The notes beneath the pieces were generated by a model. That model was not told the DNA's origin. It was given only the letters and a program-made list of their open reading frames with translations, and made no database searches. From positions 1 through 45,570 of the forward strand of contig JARGPB010000022.1 of the NCBI GenBank assembly GCA_029212905.1: 45,570 nt of DNA, given 5' to 3'. Shown here one piece after another: positions 23,998-32,551 of the stretch. Positions within the stretch are counted from its first letter, which is position 1, and the number at the start of each line of letters is the position of its first letter. Source of the stretch: Thalassovita sp. (lineage in GTDB: Bacteria > Pseudomonadota > Alphaproteobacteria > Rhodobacterales > Rhodobacteraceae). The translations under genes were made by a program, and so were the position numbers.

Positions 23998-24996
23998 CTA
24001 GCAGTAGCGTTCGGGGCCGACATTCTGGCCGTCGCTGTAACGATCACCATACGCCCAGCCGACAGGCAGGATCTGTTCAATCCGCGTCAGTTGCTCGGGT
24101 GTCAGGTCCAGATTGGCGCCCGCGACCAGCTCGGCGAAATGCGCAGCAGAGCGTGTGCCGGGAATGGCGATGATGTGATCACCCTGCGCCAGAACCCAGG
24201 CGATGGCCAGCGCGGCGGCGGGCTGGCCCAGCTGCGCGGCATAGGCGCGGAACGGGTCGGTCGCCCTGAGATTGGCCGTGTAATTTGGCTCGATAAAGCG
24301 CGGGTTCACCTTGAGGAACTCCAGATCGGGGAGGCGATCCGCGGGGATCGGAGTATCCGTCAACAAGGCGCGCCCAACGGGCGAAAAGGCCACCAAGGCC
24401 GCGCCCAGTTCCGCACAGGCCTGCACCAGCCCCATTTCCGGCAGACGCGTGGACAGGGAATATTCGTTCTGCACAGCATCCACATGGCATTCCGTGGCCG
24501 CACGGCGCAGCGTATAGGGCGCAATTTCCGAAAACCCGATGGCCTTGATCTTTCCTTTTTGTTTCAGGGTGTTCATGTGGCCTGCGACGTCCTCGACGGG
24601 CATATCGGCCTGACGGCGATGCACATAGAACAGATCCACGGCCTCGATTCCCAGGCGTTTGAGGCTACCGTCCAGTTCGGTTTCCAGGTGCTCTAGCGAA
24701 TTCTTGAAACAGCGGTTGCCGTCATCGTCCTTGGTGATCGCGGCCTTGGTGGCGATGTGGAACTGATCGCGGCTGCCGGGTGTTTCGCGCAGGAATTGGC
24801 CGATCACGGTTTCGGAGCGGCCCATCCCGTAGACATTCGAGGTGTCGATATGCGTGACACCCGCCCCGAGCGCAGCCCGCAGGATAGCAAAGGAGTTTTC
24901 ATCGCTGGTCGGCCCATAGAAATTGGCAAACGACATCGCGCCAATCCCCAGAGCCGAGATGTCCGGACCATTCTGACCAAGTTTGCGCTGCTTCAT
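23998..24996 (-). CDS. Aldo/keto reductase
   Basis: NADPH-dependent oxidoreductase, TIM barrel, 332 residues. Catalytic tetrad in order: Asp51 and Tyr56 (DTSNVYGMG), Lys84 (ATKAA), His126 (YVHRRQ). The cofactor site is at the C-terminus (IPGTRSAAHFAELV). Closest in style to the AKR13/YhdN-like general reductases; the substrate cannot be told. Its ATG overlaps the cmk stop (ATGA), so it is translated together with cmk. SD GGAG inside cmk. Confidence 0.93.
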   Translation of the reverse strand: MKQRKLGQNGPDISALGIGAMSFANFYGPTSDENSFAILRAALGAGVTHIDTSNVYGMGRSETVIGQFLRETPGSRDQFHIATKAAITKDDDGNRCFKNSLEHLETELDGSLKRLGIEAVDLFYVHRRQADMPVEDVAGHMNTLKQKGKIKAIGFSEIAPYTLRRAATECHVDAVQNEYSLSTRLPEMGLVQACAELGAALVAFSPVGRALLTDTPIPADRLPDLEFLKVNPRFIEPNYTANLRATDPFRAYAAQLGQPAAALAIAWVLAQGDHIIAIPGTRSAAHFAELVAGANLDLTPEQLTRIEQILPVGWAYGDRYSDGQNVGPERYC

Positions 24997-25607
24997 GTGG
25001 TGCTCCGTTTTGCGTCGATCGCGTGAATCGCTGCGGCCACGGCCGCGTCGATTGCCAGATCAGAGGTATCAATGGTGACCGCATCCGCAGCCGGTTTCAA
25101 AGGGGCCTCGGCGCGGTTCATGTCGCGCTCGTCGCGGGCGATCACATCGGCCAGAACCGCGTCCAGACTGGTGGCCATGTCCTTGACCACAAGTTCCTGA
25201 TAGCGCCGCTGCGCCCGGACCTGCGCGCTGGCGGTGACGAACAGCTTTACCTCGGCCTCGGGGCAGATGATGGTGCCGATGTCCCGCCCATCCAGAACCG
25301 CGCCGCCCTGGCGACGGGCAAAGGCCCGCTGAAAGTCCAACAAAGCGGCGCGAACCTCGGGGATCACGGCGACCTTGCTGGCGGCCTGCGCCACATCCGG
25401 GGTGCGCAGCGTGTCGTCCTCTAGATCCTGAGGCGTCAGGGTTTGGGCCGCCTCGATCGGTTCGATCCCGGCCAGCATTTTCGCCCCAACAGCCCGGTAC
25501 AACAGCCCGGTATCCAAATGCGCAAAACCGAAATGCGCGGCGACGGCCTTGGATACTGTGCCCTTGCCAGCGGCGGCGGGGCCGTCAATGGCGATGGTAA
25601 AGAACAT
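24993..25607 (-). CDS. cmk: Cytidylate kinase
   Basis: Phosphorylates CMP and dCMP with ATP. 204 residues. P-loop GPAAAGKGTVSK (9-20), then HLDTGLLYRAVG (CMP-binding Asp and Arg), GRDIGTIICPEA and the lid RDERDMNRAEAPLKPA. Shares one base (TGATG) with the GFA-family gene upstream and four with the aldo/keto reductase downstream, so it is inside a tightly coupled operon. In most relatives cmk follows aroA directly; here two genes come between. Confidence 0.97.
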   Translation of the reverse strand: MFFTIAIDGPAAAGKGTVSKAVAAHFGFAHLDTGLLYRAVGAKMLAGIEPIEAAQTLTPQDLEDDTLRTPDVAQAASKVAVIPEVRAALLDFQRAFARRQGGAVLDGRDIGTIICPEAEVKLFVTASAQVRAQRRYQELVVKDMATSLDAVLADVIARDERDMNRAEAPLKPAADAVTIDTSDLAIDAAVAAAIHAIDAKRSTT

Positions 25608-26002
25608 CAGTCGATCTCCTTGCTGGACCAGCCTTCAGAGTAATGCGGAACCGCATCGGCGAGGTCATATTCATCGCCTTTGTAGGCGCAAAAAATGTGG
25701 TTTTCCAGACGTGTGCCCGATGAACCGTCAACCGTGCCCAAAGACACCCAGATCAGCCCGTCGCCCTCGTCCCAGAACAGGTAGGACCCGCAATCGGGGC
25801 AGAATCCACGCCGCGCACTGGCCGACGCGGCAAACCATTTGGGCGCGCCCTGAATGATCAGATCCGCAGCCGGAACCGGCGCGGCGATGGAATAGCTGCC
25901 GGTGATCTTGCGGCATTGGGTGCAATGGCAGGCGGTGGCGGGGCCGAACGCGGCCTGCGTCTGATACAGAACGCGACCACACAGACAGCCGCCGCGCCTC
26001 AT
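25607..26002 (-). CDS. GFA-family protein (glutathione-dependent formaldehyde-activating enzyme fold)
   Basis: 131 residues with the full zinc-ligand set of the family: Cys6/Cys8 (GGCLCGRV), Cys25/Cys27/Cys30 (CHCTQCRK) and Cys68/Cys71 (GFCPDCGSYLF). GFA/Gfa proteins were named for formaldehyde-glutathione adduct formation, but most members are uncharacterised, so the call is structural. ATGA overlap with the membrane protein upstream and TGATG with cmk downstream. Confidence 0.92.
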   Translation of the reverse strand: MRRGGCLCGRVLYQTQAAFGPATACHCTQCRKITGSYSIAAPVPAADLIIQGAPKWFAASASARRGFCPDCGSYLFWDEGDGLIWVSLGTVDGSSGTRLENHIFCAYKGDEYDLADAVPHYSEGWSSKEID

Positions 26003-26499
26003 CTGCGTCTCCAGAGGCTACGCAGGGCCAGACCAATCAGGGCCATGAAACAGATCGTCACCGCAATAGATTTGACCTGTGTAAACAGGCTGGCCGTCGC
26101 AACCATCTGCGGCGTGAGCCCGTCCACCCCGGCCCGCAACATCCGCGCAACATGAAAATTTTCAGCGTAATCGGCAACAGCCCCAACGATGGCAACCCCA
26201 ACCAGCCCCCAGCGCAACCGGCTGGTCAGCGCCCAAAGAAACGCCGCGACAAAGCTCAGCCCCAAGAGCGCGGGATAGACCAAATCCAACCGATGCTGGA
26301 CGCCCAGGTAAAAATCACGGCCCGGCCCGGAAAGCGCCCTGAGAAAGGACACCGCCGCGTCATAGGAATACCCCATCGGCCGCATATCGAACATCCGCTG
26401 CCCGGCGGCTTCTTGGCTTAGGAAAGGCGCGCTCCAGACGGACATCAGCACGTACAGCCCCATCGCAGCGGCAAAGGTGATCCAGAACAGGCGGGACAT
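25999..26499 (-). CDS. Four-helix inner-membrane protein of unknown function
   Basis: 166 residues from ATG 26499 (SD AAGGAG; 12 unsupported upstream codons omitted). Four hydrophobic segments: LFWITFAAAMGLYVLMSVWSA, LVYPALLGLSFVAAFLWALTS, GLVGVAIVGAVADYAENFHVA and SIAVTICFMALIGLALRSLW. Conserved-looking polar residues YSYDAA and DYAENFHVARML lie in or near membrane edges. No family recognised. Sandwiched in the aroA-cmk operon with coupled translation to the GFA-family gene. Confidence 0.75.
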   Translation of the reverse strand: MSRLFWITFAAAMGLYVLMSVWSAPFLSQEAAGQRMFDMRPMGYSYDAAVSFLRALSGPGRDFYLGVQHRLDLVYPALLGLSFVAAFLWALTSRLRWGLVGVAIVGAVADYAENFHVARMLRAGVDGLTPQMVATASLFTQVKSIAVTICFMALIGLALRSLWRRR

Positions 26500-26509
26500 G
26501 TCAGGCTCC

Positions 26510-27856
26510 TTATGATCGGCTGATCTGCGCCCCAAGATCGGCCATCAGCCCCTCGAATATCGGAAAGGACGTGGCAATCGGACCGCCGTCATCGACGCTG
26601 ACGGGCGCCTGACTGGCCATGCCCATCACCAGAAAGGACATGGCGATCCGGTGATCCAGATGGCTGGCACAGGTTGCGCCGCCGGGGACATTACCATGAC
26701 CGCGCCCCTTGACGATCCACCAGTCGGGGCCGTCCTCGACCTCGACCCCGTTCAGGCGCAGCCCGGTAGCCATGGCCTCGATCCGGTCGGATTCCTTGAC
26801 GCGCAACTCCTTGACCCCGCGCATGACCGTGTCGCCCTGTGCATAGGCCGCGACAACAGACAGCACAGGATATTCGTCGATCATGCTGGCCGCGCGCGCA
26901 GGCGGAACCTCGATGCCTTTTAGCGCGGGCGAGAATTTGGCGCGCAGATCGGCAACAGGTTCGCCGCCCTCTTCGCGCATGTTTTCAAAGGTCAGATCCG
27001 CGCCCATGTCCTGCAGCGTATAGAACAGGCCCGCGCGGGTGGGGTTCAGGCCAATGTTGGGCACCAAAACGTCCGAGCCGGGCGTGATGATCGCCGCACA
27101 GACCGGAAAGGCCGCCGAGCTGGGATCGCGCGGCACGATGATGGTCTGCGGTTTCAGCTCGGGGCGGCCGGTCAGAGTGATGACATGGCCCTCGTCGGTC
27201 TGCTCGGTGGTGATTTCAGCACCAAAGCCCGCCAGCATCCGCTCGGTATGGTCGCGGGTGGCCTCTTTCTCGATCACGACGGTCTGGCCGGGGGCGTTCA
27301 GCCCCGCCAGCAACACCGCCGATTTCACCTGGGCCGAGGGCACGGGCACCACATAGCGCACCGGCACCGGGTCCGCCGCCCCCACAATCGTCATCGGCAA
27401 ACGCCCGCCCGCGCGCCCCACGGCCTGCGCCCCGAACAACGCAATCGGATCCGTTACCCGCGCCATCGGGCGCTTGTTCAGGCTGGCATCACCAGTAAAC
27501 GTCGCCGTGATCGGCGAGCTGGCCATCGACCCCATGATCAGCCGCACCCCAGTACCCGAGTTGCCGCAATCAATCACATTCTCCGGCTCGGCAAAGCCCC
27601 CCACACCGACACCATGAATGTGCCATGTACCATCATCATCGCGCGTGACCTCGGCCCCAAAGGCACGCATGGCCTTGGCGGTGTCCAGCACGTCCTCGCC
27701 CTCCAGCAAGCCCGTCACCACGGTTTCGCCCACCGCCATCGCGCCCAGGATCAACGAGCGATGCGAAATGGATTTGTCGCCGGGCACATGGGCCTCGCCG
27801 CTTAGCGGGCCGCATGTCGCGGATGTCATCGGAATCGGGGTGCCGTGGCCGGACAT
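26510..27856 (-). CDS. aroA: 3-phosphoshikimate 1-carboxyvinyltransferase (EPSP synthase), class II-like
   Basis: Sixth step of the shikimate pathway, joining shikimate 3-phosphate and PEP. 448 residues from ATG 27856 with SD GAGGAG. Substrate-site motifs: VPGDKSISHRS (Lys28), GEDVLDTAKAMRAFG, CGNSGTGVRL (98-105), KRPMARV, RDHTERMLAGFGA, DPSSAAFP, ELRVKESDRIEAM and HLDHRIAMS. RDHTE…FGA and the overall pattern resemble class II enzymes, but position 101 is Gly, as in class I enzymes, where the well-known CP4 enzyme has Ala. First gene of a run to the aldo/keto reductase. Confidence 0.96.
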   Translation of the reverse strand: MSGHGTPIPMTSATCGPLSGEAHVPGDKSISHRSLILGAMAVGETVVTGLLEGEDVLDTAKAMRAFGAEVTRDDDGTWHIHGVGVGGFAEPENVIDCGNSGTGVRLIMGSMASSPITATFTGDASLNKRPMARVTDPIALFGAQAVGRAGGRLPMTIVGAADPVPVRYVVPVPSAQVKSAVLLAGLNAPGQTVVIEKEATRDHTERMLAGFGAEITTEQTDEGHVITLTGRPELKPQTIIVPRDPSSAAFPVCAAIITPGSDVLVPNIGLNPTRAGLFYTLQDMGADLTFENMREEGGEPVADLRAKFSPALKGIEVPPARAASMIDEYPVLSVVAAYAQGDTVMRGVKELRVKESDRIEAMATGLRLNGVEVEDGPDWWIVKGRGHGNVPGGATCASHLDHRIAMSFLVMGMASQAPVSVDDGGPIATSFPIFEGLMADLGAQISRS

Positions 27857-27927
27857 AAAGCTCTCCTCAAAATTCTCGCATCTTCTTAGCGCAGGCAAAC
27901 CGCACGGTCCATGACCAGACTTGGCCA

Positions 27928-27948
27928 TTCATCTTGCCCAAAATACTC
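27928..27948 (+). repeat. Short intergenic motif TTCATCTTGCC…AAATACTC, copy A
   Basis: Lies between trmB and aroA, both minus, with the motif in plus orientation. It differs from copy B (38766-38786) by one base and from copy C (34038-34058) by two. No hairpin follows this copy. Confidence 0.75.
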
Positions 27949-27983
27949 ATGCCTTGCGCTCCGCGACCGAACGCGACCGCCGG

Positions 27984-28697
27984 TTATTTGCGCCGAAAGG
28001 TCAGGTAATGCGGGGTGCGGTCCTCGCGCAGGGCTTTTTGTTCATAGCGCGTGGAAATCCAGTCGTCCCAGGGCTGGCGCCAATCGGCGGGGCGCTCGGC
28101 CAGCCATTCGAAACCGGCTTTGGGCACTTCCTCCAGGGTTTGGCGCACATAATCGGGGATATCGGTCGCCACGCGGAAAATCGCGCCGGGTTTCAGGACC
28201 CGGTGCAGAGGCTCCAGATGTTCGGGCGTCACGAACCGGCGGCGGTGGTGGCGCTTTTTCGGCCAGGGATCAGGATAGAGCAGAAACGCCTTTGAAATCG
28301 ACGCCTCGGGCAGCACGTCGAACATGTCGCGCGCGTCACCGGGGTGGATACGGATGTTATCGCAGCCTGCCTCGCGGATTTTGCCCAGCAGCATGGCGAC
28401 GCCGTTGATATAGGGCTCGCAGCCGATAAAGCCGACGTCAGGGTTCTGGCTGGCCTGATGGACCATGTGCTCGCCCCCGCCAAAGCCGATTTCCAGCCAG
28501 ACGTCGCGGTCCCCGAAAATCTGGGTCAGGTCCAGATTGTCACGGTTTGGGTTTTCCTCCCAGGACACGGCGCCGGGGGAAAATCTGGCCAGATCCTCGT
28601 CCAGGTAGCGCTGTTGGCTGTCGCGCAGGCCTTTGCCCTTGAACCGACCATAGAAATTACGCCAGGGCGCGCCGCTGGGGTGGTTTTCGTCGCTCAT
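27984..28697 (-). CDS. trmB: tRNA (guanine-N7-)-methyltransferase
   Basis: Methylates G46 of tRNA with SAM. 238 residues from ATG 28697 (SD GGGGAC). Rossmann motif WLEIGFGGGEHM binds SAM; GCEPYINGV follows; catalytic LLYPDPWPKKRHHRRRF is the TrmB signature. DWISTRYEQKALRE at the C-terminus contacts tRNA. In many relatives trmB follows metK directly; here a DUF1353 lipoprotein separates them. Confidence 0.97.
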   Translation of the reverse strand: MSDENHPSGAPWRNFYGRFKGKGLRDSQQRYLDEDLARFSPGAVSWEENPNRDNLDLTQIFGDRDVWLEIGFGGGEHMVHQASQNPDVGFIGCEPYINGVAMLLGKIREAGCDNIRIHPGDARDMFDVLPEASISKAFLLYPDPWPKKRHHRRRFVTPEHLEPLHRVLKPGAIFRVATDIPDYVRQTLEEVPKAGFEWLAERPADWRQPWDDWISTRYEQKALREDRTPHYLTFRRK

Positions 28698-28844
28698 CAC
28701 ATGTCCCCGGTTTTGAGGCAAAACAAGCGCAGCATGGCCCGGTTGGGCCGCGCCAGGACCACGGGGGCGGCGGTGCTGCGCGATTGCCGCGCGGTTTAGC
28801 CCGAGCGCGCGACTGGATCAACCTCTGTGCCGGGTCCGCCCCGG

Positions 28845-29588
28845 TTATATCCCGGTCGAGGGGTCGGTTTCGCCGCCATAGCCATCCATGACACCGCCGC
28901 CCTGCACGGTTTCGCGGGTGTTGGCGATCGCAAGGGCCTCTTGCTGGGTCAGAAAACCGACCAGCGCGTCAACCGAAGGGTTCTGCCCCTCAATCAGGGT
29001 TTGCGCGCGTTTCAGGATCTGCTTTTTCTCAGAGCCCGGCACGTCGGTCAGCCCGCGGTCCCAATCGCCCCAACGCGGACCGCCCAGCCAAACGGCGGCG
29101 AACATCAGCTTGGCCTTGCGTTCAGGGGTGCCGCCAACGCGCAGCGCGTCATAGAACATCCGGTGGACCTGGGGCCAGGCGCGGGCGTGATAATTCGGGC
29201 CGGATTCATTGCCGATCCCGCAATAGGCATCATGCATGGCAGCCGCATCGGCAAATTCCGGCGAGGTGGGATCGCCGACAATCCCGTGGAACAGTGGCGG
29301 AATCGAGGCCCCGTCCGTCAGGGTGCCTGCGGGGGCCTCCCATTTGGCGGTGGTGCCGTCGATAAAACCCAGACGCGACTGCATCGGATAGAAGGTCGCG
29401 CTGCGGCGGGCCAGCTTGACCGGCTGGGGCTGCAACTGCACGGGGCCGTTGACGAACTGACAGCGCCCGGCGCTGCGGCTGTCACAAACCGCCCCGCCCG
29501 AACTGGAGGCCGTCAGGGTCGGGACACGGGCCGGATCGCAGGCGGCCAACAGAAAAACAGAAAAGAGAACAAGCCAGAAACGGGCCAT
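28845..29588 (-). CDS. DUF1353 lipoprotein
   Basis: 247 residues from ATG 29588 (MARFWLVLF, SD GAGG); the upstream reading to 29714 is unsupported. Lipobox LLAAC gives acyl-Cys17. The mature part has the family hallmark APAGTLTDGASIPP with conserved Asp and Ser and AAAMHDAYCG, a pattern shared with phage-type DUF1353 proteins of unknown role. MFYDALRVGG follows and the C-terminus is a Gly-rich tail. As a lipoprotein it would face the periplasm, unusual company for metK and trmB. Confidence 0.85.
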   Translation of the reverse strand: MARFWLVLFSVFLLAACDPARVPTLTASSSGGAVCDSRSAGRCQFVNGPVQLQPQPVKLARRSATFYPMQSRLGFIDGTTAKWEAPAGTLTDGASIPPLFHGIVGDPTSPEFADAAAMHDAYCGIGNESGPNYHARAWPQVHRMFYDALRVGGTPERKAKLMFAAVWLGGPRWGDWDRGLTDVPGSEKKQILKRAQTLIEGQNPSVDALVGFLTQQEALAIANTRETVQGGGVMDGYGGETDPSTGI

Positions 29589-29716
29589 GAAATACCTCGG
29601 ACAGAAATGAAATAGATTAAAATTCTGAGCCGAGGGTAATGCGAATATTCCCAGTCTTTCAAGACTTCCGTGGCTGGAACACCGCGCCGAAACCTGCGTT
29701 TTCCGAAGATGCATAC

Positions 29717-29747
29717 GAAAAACCGGGACAGGTTGCCCTGCCCCGGT
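29717..29747 (-). terminator. Rho-independent terminator after metK
   Basis: Minus-strand hairpin: ACCGGG plus CAGG arms (29742-29747 and 29737-29740 pairing with 29722-29727 and 29729-29732) with one mismatch and a 4-nt loop, followed by five T. Lies 33 bp past the metK stop. Confidence 0.85.
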
Positions 29748-29779
29748 GAAATGCCAGGCGGTCCTGCGATGAGGACGCG

Positions 29780-30961
29780 TTAAACGGCGGCCTTGAGCGC
29801 GTCGATCAGATCGGTGGCTTCCCAGCTGAACCCGCCATCGGCGTCGGGCTGACGCCCAAAATGGCCATAGGCCGCCGTGCGCTGATAGATCGGTTTGTTC
29901 AGCGACAAATGCGTGCGAATGCCGCGCGGGGTCAGGTCCATGACCTGGGGAATGGCGGCTTCGATTGCAGTTTCGTGGACTGTGCCGGTGCCGTGCAGAT
30001 CCGCATAGATCGACAGCGGGCTGGACACCCCAATCGCATAGCTGAGCTGGATGGTGCAGCGTTCGGCCAGGCCAGCCGCGACAACATTTTTCGCCAGATA
30101 GCGCGCGGCATAGGCGGCCGAGCGGTCCACCTTGGTCGGGTCCTTGCCCGAGAAGGCGCCGCCGCCATGCGGGGCTGCCCCGCCATAGGTATCGACGATG
30201 ATCTTGCGTCCGGTCAGGCCGGCATCCCCATCGGGGCCGCCAATGACGAATTTGCCGGTGGGATTCACGTGCCAGACGGTTTCAGGCGTGACCCAGCCCT
30301 CGGGGAGGACCTCTTGGATATAGGGTTCGACGATGGCGCGGATGTCATCGCTGGTCTGATCCTCGGAGGCGTGCTGTGTGGACAGCACGATCGAGGTGAC
30401 GCCAACGGGTTTGCCATCCTCATAGCGCACCGACAGCTGAGATTTCGCATCCGGGCGCAGGGTGGGTTCGGCGCCGGATTTGCGGGCCTCGGCCAGACGG
30501 CGCAGGATCGCATGGGCGTAATGCACCGGCGCGGGCATCAGATCGGGGGTTTCAGTCGTGGCATAGCCAAACATGATCCCCTGATCGCCGGCGCCTTCGT
30601 CTTTGTTATCCGAGGCATCCACGCCCTGCGCGATATGGGCGGACTGGCCATGCAACAGGTTGGTGATCTCGACCGTTTCCCAGTGGAACTTGTCCTGCTC
30701 GTATCCGATGTCACGGATACAATCGCGGGCGATCTGGTCGATCCGGCCCATATATTCGACCAGCTTTGCCTGATCCGACAGACCGACCTCGCCGCCGATA
30801 ACGACGCGGTTGGTGGTGGCGAAGGTTTCGCAGGCCACGCGGGCCTCGGGTTCTTCGGCCAGGAAGGCATCCAGAATAGCGTCGGAAATCCGATCGCAGA
30901 CCTTGTCGGGGTGCCCTTCCGAAACGGATTCGGAAGTGAAAATGTAGTTCTGTCGGGACAT
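29780..30961 (-). CDS. metK: S-adenosylmethionine synthase
   Basis: Makes SAM from methionine and ATP. 393 residues from ATG 30961 (MSRQNYIFTSESVSEGHPDK). The SD, GGAG at 30970-30973 read on the minus strand, is embedded in the riboswitch, which fixes this start; the longer frame to 31054 is not used. Signature segments GAGDQGIMFGYA, GGAAPHGGGAFSGKDPTKVDRSAAY and VIGGPDGDAGLTGRKI are present. Regulated by the SAM/SAH-type riboswitch just upstream, so high SAM should hide the SD. Confidence 0.98.
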   Translation of the reverse strand: MSRQNYIFTSESVSEGHPDKVCDRISDAILDAFLAEEPEARVACETFATTNRVVIGGEVGLSDQAKLVEYMGRIDQIARDCIRDIGYEQDKFHWETVEITNLLHGQSAHIAQGVDASDNKDEGAGDQGIMFGYATTETPDLMPAPVHYAHAILRRLAEARKSGAEPTLRPDAKSQLSVRYEDGKPVGVTSIVLSTQHASEDQTSDDIRAIVEPYIQEVLPEGWVTPETVWHVNPTGKFVIGGPDGDAGLTGRKIIVDTYGGAAPHGGGAFSGKDPTKVDRSAAYAARYLAKNVVAAGLAERCTIQLSYAIGVSSPLSIYADLHGTGTVHETAIEAAIPQVMDLTPRGIRTHLSLNKPIYQRTAAYGHFGRQPDADGGFSWEATDLIDALKAAV

Positions 30962-30963
30962 GA

Positions 30964-31012
30964 GAAGTGCTCCACTGGTGTCTGCCCGCCACGTCAGGAA
31001 GCCGTTGTGACC
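30964..31012 (-). promoter_or_regulatory. SAM/SAH riboswitch upstream of metK
   Basis: Read on the minus strand the leader has GGTCACAACGGCTTCC (31012-30997), then TGACGTGGC, then TGGAGCACTTC (30974-30964), ending two bases before the metK ATG. CAC…GTG forms the outer stem and GCTTCC faces GGAGC to form the pseudoknot that covers the SD. This is the pattern of the SAM/SAH riboswitch described in Rhodobacterales, always next to metK. Very short (about 49 nt). Ligand specificity is from family knowledge. Confidence 0.88.
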
Positions 31013-31050
31013 GGGGAATATGCCTTGGTTACGCCTAGGTTGTGCCCGGG

Positions 31051-32550
31051 TCAACGGGGTTTTCTGCGGCGAAACGCGGCGAGCAGGCCCGTTGACGCCA
31101 GAAGAACCATCCCCACAAGCGCCGCACCCATGTCCCCGATCCGCGCATAGGGCGTTACAGGCAAGGCAGGCGGCAGGGCAGCATCGACCGCCCCCGCCTG
31201 TCCCAGCGGGATCTGCGCGGTAATCCGGCCACGCGCATCAATCATCGCGGACACGCCCGTATTGGCCACACGCACCATCGGCAGACCCTGTTCAATCGCG
31301 CGCAGACGCGCCTGGGCAAGGTGCTGATAGGGGCCGGAAAACGTGCCAAACCAGGCGTCATTGGTCAGCTGCAACAGAAAATCGGGGCGCTGGCCGGGGG
31401 CGCGGGCATCGGCGGGAAACACCGCCTCGTAGCAGATCAGCGGCAGGGCCTGCCCCAAGACGGGGCCAAGATCCATCAGCCGGGGGCCGGGGCCTGCGGC
31501 GAACCCGTTGCCATCCTTGGCGGCCATCCCGCTCAACCCCAGACCGGACAAGGCATCGCCCAACGGGATATATTCGCCAAAGGGCACAAGGTGATGTTTG
31601 TCATAGACCTGCGCGACGGTGGCATCAGGCCGCAGAAGGATCGCTGAATTATACAGCCGCGCCGCGTCCAGACGTTCAATCCCCAGCACGACAGGCGCAC
31701 CGCGCGCAGCCTGGGTGATGATCTGAAAGGCGCGGTCGGCATCGTCCAGCAACAGCGGGAGGGCGGTCTCGGGCCAGACGACCAGATCCGGGACGGGGCC
31801 ATCGCCAGTAAGCTGCACCTGCCTGCGGAAAAATGTCGGCGTGTGGGCGGGATCCCATTTCTGATGCTGGGGGGCGTTGGGCTGAATCAGGCGGACTTGG
31901 GGGCGATCTGCGGGATCAAAGACGGGGTCGGGGCGCGTCTGGCCCCACCCCCATGCGCCCACCAGAACCAGCGCCGCCAGTCCCAGCGGCAAGGGGCGGC
32001 GATCCACGGCACAGCTTAGCGCCCCTGCCCCGGCCCAAACCAACAGGCCCAGCCCATGCGCCCCCAGAACCGAGGCCGACTGCGCCAGCGGCGTGTCCAC
32101 CAAAGAGTGCCCCACCAATGCCCAAGGAAAGCCGGTGAACAGATAAGAGCGGAGCAGCTCGGCCAGGGTGAAGGCGCCGACCAGCGCCAAAACACGGCCA
32201 TTCAGGCGCCGGGTGACGGCAAAGGCCGCGCCCCAGAACAAAGCCAGCCCGCCCGCCATCAGGATCAGCGCAAAGGGCGCCATCCAGCCGTGCCGCCATG
32301 GATCAACAAAAAACGGCTGCACGATCCACAGCAATGACACCGCGAAATAGCCCAGACCAACGGCCCAGCCCAGAAACGCCGCGGATTTCCAATCGGGCTG
32401 GCGCGGCAAAAGCCACGCCGCAACCGCCAGCCCGATCATGGTCAGCGGCCACAGGCCCGCCGGTTCCTGCCCCAGCGCGCAGACACCGCCAAGCGCCACG
32501 AACAAGGCGAATTGCCTGAAAAAGGGGCGACGGCGCGGCGGCGGGGACAT
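31051..32550 (-). CDS. lnt: Apolipoprotein N-acyltransferase
   Basis: Adds the third acyl chain to lipoproteins in the inner membrane. 499 residues from ATG 32550, one base after the corC stop (TAATATG); the reading upstream of it is a shadow of corC. Six or more N-terminal helices (residues about 12-200) are followed by the nitrilase domain. The catalytic triad is complete: Glu261 (VVWPETALP), Lys318 (YDKHHLVPFGEY) and Cys373 (LICYEAVFP). The window encodes at least four lipoproteins (YjbF, DUF1353, 35226-35540, 42706-43062) that would be clients. Confidence 0.96.
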   Translation of the reverse strand: MSPPPRRRPFFRQFALFVALGGVCALGQEPAGLWPLTMIGLAVAAWLLPRQPDWKSAAFLGWAVGLGYFAVSLLWIVQPFFVDPWRHGWMAPFALILMAGGLALFWGAAFAVTRRLNGRVLALVGAFTLAELLRSYLFTGFPWALVGHSLVDTPLAQSASVLGAHGLGLLVWAGAGALSCAVDRRPLPLGLAALVLVGAWGWGQTRPDPVFDPADRPQVRLIQPNAPQHQKWDPAHTPTFFRRQVQLTGDGPVPDLVVWPETALPLLLDDADRAFQIITQAARGAPVVLGIERLDAARLYNSAILLRPDATVAQVYDKHHLVPFGEYIPLGDALSGLGLSGMAAKDGNGFAAGPGPRLMDLGPVLGQALPLICYEAVFPADARAPGQRPDFLLQLTNDAWFGTFSGPYQHLAQARLRAIEQGLPMVRVANTGVSAMIDARGRITAQIPLGQAGAVDAALPPALPVTPYARIGDMGAALVGMVLLASTGLLAAFRRRKPR

Positions 32551-32551
32551 A

